9,504 bases of DNA from Coriobacteriaceae bacterium AM48-5 (lineage in GTDB: Bacteria; Actinomycetota; Coriobacteriia; Coriobacteriales; Coriobacteriaceae): assembly GCA_027669525.1 (NCBI GenBank), contig JAQEDJ010000059.1, forward strand, positions 1 to 9,504, read 5' to 3'. The position numbers and the translations under genes are program-made. Under the pieces are notes generated by a model, which worked only from the letters and a program-made list of their open reading frames with translations, was not told where the DNA came from and did not search any database. Each line of letters starts with the position of its first letter. Positions within the stretch are counted from its first letter, which is position 1. Below are positions 5,467 to 9,504 of the stretch, piece by piece.

Positions 5467-5507
5467 GGATTGTTGTATAAAAGCCAACGGACTATATACA
5501 ACAATCC
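5467..5507. promoter_or_regulatory. Palindromic operator with divergent promoters
   Basis: GGATTGTTGTATA (5467-5479) and TATACAACAATCC (5495-5507) are perfect 13-bp inverted copies around a 15-bp centre. On the plus strand TTGTTG (5470-5475), a 17-bp spacer and TATATA (5493-5498) make a good sigma-70-type promoter toward the surface-protein gene. On the minus strand TTGTTG and TATACA at 18-19 bp spacing point to the XRE gene. The repeat arms therefore cover -35 and -10 elements of both promoters, as expected for one regulator controlling both directions. The XRE product is the obvious candidate ligand. Confidence 0.7.
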
Positions 5508-5590
5508 CAGTTAAGGCGCATAATTATCTCTATTGGAAAGCACTCTGATGCCCAGTCGGATAGGGCACGGAAAAGGAATGGAACAGCACA

Positions 5591-8500
5591 ATGACTCAGG
5601 GAAAGCATTTCGCTGCCGGTGGCGATCACTTCGCCGCACTGCCAAGCAAAAAGATTCACACTCCGAAGGGGATCGCGCGTCTGACCGTCACCGCGGCGAC
5701 CATGGCCGCCATGACCGGATCGAGCCTCATCTCACCGTTCACGGCATTCGCCCAGACCGGTGACGGGGGCACGCAGCACCCCGCTGTGATGTCGCCGATC
5801 GCCGCCCACGCCGGCGCGGCATCCGGTACCGGCGCGAAATCCGCCGCACAGACCATCGCGGACCTGCAAAAGGCAGTCGACGAGGCGAAGGCGAAGGAGG
5901 ACGTCGCCAAGGCATCCTACGATGAGGCCGCCGGTCCTTACAACGAGGCAGCTTCCGCCCGCGACCAGGCCAAGGCATCCTACGATTCGGCAGTCAGCGC
6001 CGGCACGGCAGCCGACCGAGCGGCAATGGACGAGTACGCCCGTCAGGTTGCGGAGGGCAAGGACGCCGCCGATGCCGCCGGCAAGGACCTCGAGCAGGCG
6101 AAGGCGGGTCTCGCAGACGCCAAGGCGGATGCATCCGAGAAGGACGAAGCGTACCAGTCCGCCCTCAAGGCGGCCCAAGATGCCAAGGACGCCCTCGATA
6201 AAGCCAAGGCCGATGCCGTAGGCGCCACCCCGGAGGCTATCAGTGCCGCCGAGCAGGCGGTACGCGACGCCCAGGATGCCGTGAGCAGGGCACAGGCCGA
6301 ACTTGACAACGCCAACGCGACGCTTGCCGCCGCCCAGTCCAAGCTGGTTGCGGCTCAGTCTGCAAAGGACTCCGCCGATGCCGTCCTCGCTGCAGCCCAG
6401 CAGAACAAGGACGCGGCGGATGCGAAGGCCGCAGCCGCCAGCGCCGCCTACGAGAAGGCGAAAGCAGACCTCGCTGCAGCGGAGGCAGGCGCCAGCGGTC
6501 CGGAGTACGATGCCGCGAAGCAGAAGGTCGCGGACGCGGAGGCAGCCCTCGCTGTCGCACGAGCGGCACAGTCCCAGTGCGAGTCCGAGCTCGAGCAGGC
6601 ACAGTCCGCTGCGGCAACGGCACAAGCCGACCTGAATGATGCCCAGACGGCTCTCTCCGTAAAGCAGCAGGCCGCGGCCGATGCCGAATCCGGTGTGAAC
6701 GCCGCCCAGTCCGCTCTCGATGCCGCGAACGCCGACCTCGATGCGGCCAAGCAGGCGAATGCCGACGCCGTCGCCAAGCTGGACGCCGCGAAGCAGGCTG
6801 TCAAGGACGCCGAGTCCGCCAAGGCAGCCGCCGACGTAGAGCTCGCGAACGCCAAGGCGGCGAAGGATACCGCAGACGCTGCCGTGACCGCCGCGCAGCA
6901 GAAGGTCGACGAGGCACAGGCGAAACTCGATTCCGCCGACGCGCAGCTCAAGCAGGGAGCCATCGGCTTCTTCCGTGCCATGGGTGCCGATGACGCAGTC
7001 GACATCATCCTGAACGCCAAATATGCCGGAAAGACCGAAGTCGGCAACTCCAAGGACGCCACGTCCCTTGATAACATGCTCAATGCGATCAGGTGGATGA
7101 AGTCCGTCAACGACTACCGCAAGTCGGTCGGCCTGTCCGAGCTCCATGTCACCTACAAGCTCATCGCCGGTGCCATTGCGGATGCCAACTACAGCGACAC
7201 CGTGCTCGATCATGCCCGTCAATATGATTTTGCCGAAAATCTGGCATGGAATTACGGAATCGATCCGAGTGGGCAGTGGATCGAGCAGGAGAAGGGCTTT
7301 TTCGACAAGGCAACGGAGGCCCTTTATGGAGTCACCGGTCTTGTCGGCAAGGATGCCTATGATTTCTATGCAAAGAACGGCGTCGCAATCAACCATTGGA
7401 TTGCAGACAACTGCCGCTGGGAGAACGGCAGCAGCGGCACCGTCGGCCATTACATGAACATCATCAATCCCGAACTCGCCGTTATGGGAATGGCAACCTG
7501 CACCAAGGGCACCATGTCCGGGCTTCAGACGCAGTGCTACACCGCAGAGATCTCCGGCTGGTCCGGCTCCGGTTGGAACATGAACCCCATCTCCGTCGAC
7601 GAGTACGAGCAGAAGCTGATCTCCTATATCAACGGTCTCAAGAACGCCAAGAGCGCACTCGACGCAGCCAAGGCCGATCTCGCATCCAAGCAGCAGGCAG
7701 CCGCCGGCGCCGCCACAACCGTCCAGCAGAAGCAGGTCGCAGCGGATTCCGCACAGGCAGACGTCGATGCCGCGAAGCAGGACGTCACCGATGCCCAGCG
7801 TGCCGTCGATGCCGCCAACGCTGATGTCGCCGCCAAGCAACAGGGCGTCACGGATGCCCAGACCGAGCTTGATGCGGCGAAATCGGACCTCGATGCCGCC
7901 AACGCGGCAGTCGATACGGCAAAGTCGACCGTCCAGCAGAAGCAGGTCGACTTTGATGCTGCCAACGCAGCCGTAACGACCGCACAGACCAAGCTGGATT
8001 CCGCCAAGGCGAACACCGTATCCAAGCAGCAGGGCGTCACGGATGCGAACACCGATCTCGCGAAGTTCTTCCAGGACGTCGCCGATGCCAAGAAGGTGCT
8101 CGATACCGCAAAGAGCGCCCATGACGCGGCGGCAGCCGACCAGGCCGAGAAGGCGGCGGTCCTCGCAGCCGCCAAGCAAAAGGCGGATACCACCGCAAGC
8201 GCCCTCGCGGATGCCCAGCGTGCCGTCGATGCCGCAAAGGCCGACACCGGCGTTGCCGCCGACAGGCTTACCGGCTCCCAGACTGATCTCGAGGACGCAC
8301 AGTCGAACCTCGACATCCTCACCGGCCTTGCCGCGAAGCTCGCAGAGGCACAGCAGCGCGAGCAGGATGCAGCAAAGGCCGTCAATGACACCAAGGCCGC
8401 GCTCGATGCCGCGAAGGCGGATGCCATCGCCGCCGTGTCCCTGGTCTCCGCCGCCGAACAGGCAAAGGCGCAGGCAGACGCCAAGCTGTCGAAGCTGAAC

Positions 8501-8946
8501 TCCATCGATGCCGGCGCGGCGATCGCTTCCGGCCATGATGTGAACGCGGATGACGCCCTCAACGCGCTTTTCGCCGCAGCAGTCGAGGCACGTGCCAAGG
8601 TCGCGCCCGCAAAGGCAATCCTGGACGAGAAGCAGGCCGCGGTAGACGGGCTCCAGTCCGGCTATGATGCGGCACTCGCCGCCTACGAGCAGGCGAAGTC
8701 CGACCGCATCGCGGCGGAGCAGAAGCTTTCCGATGAGATTGCACGACAGGAGCAGAGGAGGCCGCAAAGCAACAGGTGGCATACAGCCCGAAGCATCTCG
8801 CCGGCACGGAGACCGCCCAGCCCGGCAACCTCGCCCAGACCGGCGACCGCACGGGCCTCATCGGCGAGACGTTCGCCATCGGCGGTACCGTCCTTGTGGC
8901 AGCCGGCGTCTTCCTCGACCGGAAGAAACGCCACGAGCAGATGTAA
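5591..8946 (+). CDS. Large wall-anchored coiled-coil surface protein with CAP domain; frameshift before sorting signal
   Basis: The expected role is an exported adhesin or stalk protein of the surface-exclusion (SEC10/PgrA-like) type. A long signal peptide has its hydrophobic core at residues ~31-54, with likely cleavage after TAFA (54). Residues ~85-455 and ~680-1055 are Ala/Lys/Asp/Gln heptad coiled coils. Between them is a CAP (SCP/PR-1) domain with VNDYRKSVGLSELHV, the CAP signature AENLAWN (~548) and GHYMNIINPELAVMGMA (~619), plus three Cys in the domain that could form a disulfide. The reading frame leaves the coil at RQEQ (~8755). One base back (-1) continues EEAAKQQVAYSPKHLAGTET, then LAQTG (8830-8844), a hydrophobic segment (FAIGGTVLVAAGVFL), RKKRHEQM and TAA 8944-8946, a complete sorting signal. 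Without the shift the frame runs Arg/Ser-rich to 9136, into the next gene, which is not native. Corrected length is about 1118 residues. LAxTG rather than LPxTG suggests a class E-like sortase. The ribosome site before 5591 is weak. A terminator follows. Confidence 0.88.
7718..8235 (+). repeat. Near-identical DNA repeats in coil register within the surface gene
   Basis: The 22-bp block encoding TVQQKQV occurs at 7718-7739 and 7928-7949, 210 bp (70 codons) apart. The 26-bp block encoding DAQRAVDAA occurs at 7790-7815 and 8210-8235, 420 bp (140 codons) apart. A block encoding KQQGVTDA occurs at 7835 and 8024, 189 bp (63 codons) apart with one base difference. All distances are multiples of 21 bp, one heptad, so recombination between copies would change coil length without breaking frame or register. 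Confidence 0.7.
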
Positions 8947-8954
8947 AAGCGAGT

Positions 8955-8992
8955 CGGGCGTTGGATATCGGCTGGTGTCCAACGCCCGGTTT
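8955..8992 (+). terminator. Intrinsic terminator after the surface-protein gene
   Basis: CGGGCGTTGGA (8955-8965) pairs perfectly with TCCAACGCCCG (8978-8988); a few loop bases can extend the stem, and GTTT follows. The T-run is short, so termination may be partial. It starts 8 bp after the TAA reached in the corrected frame, which supports 8946 and not 9136 as the true gene end. Confidence 0.7.
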
Positions 8993-9011
8993 CATGGGCA
9001 GGGAGATCGGT

Positions 9012-9504
9012 GTGAGAACAAAGGCCATTATCGTTGCGCTTCTGGTGTGCCTTTCGGCACCTCAACTTGGATGTGCCAGCGTTGCAAAGCAAGGAAGCGG
9101 CTCTACGGAAAGGGCCGCCACAGCGGTAAAGAATAAAGACAAAAAGAAGCCAAGCGAAGAAAAGGCGGCGCAAACCTCTGGAGCCAAGGCCGAGGAGAAG
9201 AAAAAATCCGATGGCAAGGACCAGAAGTCCGATGCCTCCAAGAAGGAGGATAACAAGTCCTCCGACTCGTCAAAGTCGGACAGTAAGGGCGATTCCTCCG
9301 ACTCCAAGCAGAATTCCGGCAATTCGCAGAGTTCCGGCAGCAACAATTCCTCTTCCAACGGCGGCAGCCAGAAGAAGTGGGTCCCCGAACAGGGACACTG
9401 GGAGACCGATTACAGTCAGGTCTGGGTCCCGAACGTGGTGTACGTGCGCCATGAGCGCTACTGGGTCAACCATGGTGGAACCAAAGTCGGACCGTTTGAC
9501 AGCA
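9012..9504 (+). CDS. Exported protein with Lys/Ser-rich stalk and aromatic C-terminal module, cut by window edge
   Basis: I do not recognise the family by name. The frame is open from 8994 to the right edge. GTG 9012 is preferred because AGGGAG lies 6 nt upstream, while ATG 8994 sits within reach of the terminator and has no ribosome site. The N-terminus MRTKAIIVALLVCLSAPQLG, then CASVAKQGSG, is a signal peptide. A Cys at residue 21 suggests a lipoprotein, but the -3 position is Gln instead of Leu, so cleavage after ASVA is also possible. Residues ~30-120 are low-complexity Lys/Glu then Ser/Asp/Asn (KSDGKDQKSDASKKEDNKSS and similar), a flexible wall-spanning linker. From residue ~123 a compact Trp/Tyr/His-rich module begins: KKWVPEQGHWETDYSQVWVP, then NVVYVRHERYWVNHGGTKVG. 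It is still running at the edge, so the module is incomplete here. It follows the surface-protein gene with only the terminator between, so some read-through co-expression is possible. Confidence 0.7.
   Translation, partial: MRTKAIIVALLVCLSAPQLGCASVAKQGSGSTERAATAVKNKDKKKPSEEKAAQTSGAKAEEKKKSDGKDQKSDASKKEDNKSSDSSKSDSKGDSSDSKQNSGNSQSSGSNNSSSNGGSQKKWVPEQGHWETDYSQVWVPNVVYVRHERYWVNHGGTKVGPFDS

Noticed and set aside
5533..5763. Small plus-strand frame overlapping the surface-protein start
   Set aside because: Arg/His-rich, out of frame with the signal peptide of the real gene, and no homology pattern that I can recognise.
5732..8782. 1016-codon open frame on the minus strand opposite the surface-protein gene
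   Set aside because: It is Gly/Leu/Arg/Cys-rich with no domain logic, and arises because the GC-rich Ala/Asp/Lys codons of the real gene produce few stops in antisense.
8947..9136. Extension of the surface protein to 9136 in the unshifted frame
   Set aside because: The sequence becomes Arg/Ser-rich, crosses the terminator and overlaps the next gene's start; the sorting signal is in the -1 frame and ends at 8946.

Overview
The window looks like a high-G+C Actinomycetota chromosome, probably a gut bifidobacterium or coriobacterium. The evidence is the GC-rich coding, the strong GGAGG ribosome sites, a large Ala/Lys/Asp-rich wall-anchored coiled-coil protein with a CAP domain, an LAxTG sorting signal and DUF4143 ATPases of the GPKWCGKT type. 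The genus is an inference; no marker gene is present.

Layout. (1) Positions 1-1620: a four-helix membrane protein on the minus strand, cut by the left edge; a start-less RelE/ParE-type toxin remnant; a small acidic helical protein followed by a nested-hairpin terminator. (2) 1620-3780: a mobile-element graveyard. An AT-richer MobC-like gene with two ribbon-helix-helix segments reads away from a long inverted repeat that is a good oriT candidate, but no relaxase follows. Next come about 650 bp of noncoding DNA packed with hairpins, the last ~30 codons of a DUF4143 ATPase, an orphan terminator, and a small mobilization-type gene broken by TGA. (3) 3715-5171: a second DUF4143 ATPase, full length except for two single-base losses. 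It has a 16-bp inverted repeat just past its 3' end and four 23-bp-period direct repeats over its promoter. (4) 5230-9504: a small XRE regulator and a ~1118-residue surface protein are divergently transcribed from one 41-bp palindrome carrying promoter hexamers for both. The surface gene has a -1 frameshift just before its sorting signal. After a terminator, a second exported protein (Lys/Ser-rich stalk, aromatic C-terminal module) runs off the right edge.

Main points. The XRE/surface-protein pair looks like a self-contained regulated adhesin unit. The ATPase with its ordered flanking repeats looks like a discrete element whose repeats may be its operators. At least three genes are broken by loss of exactly one G or C, so either the locus is decaying or the assembly has systematic indels; this must be settled before any gene is called dead.
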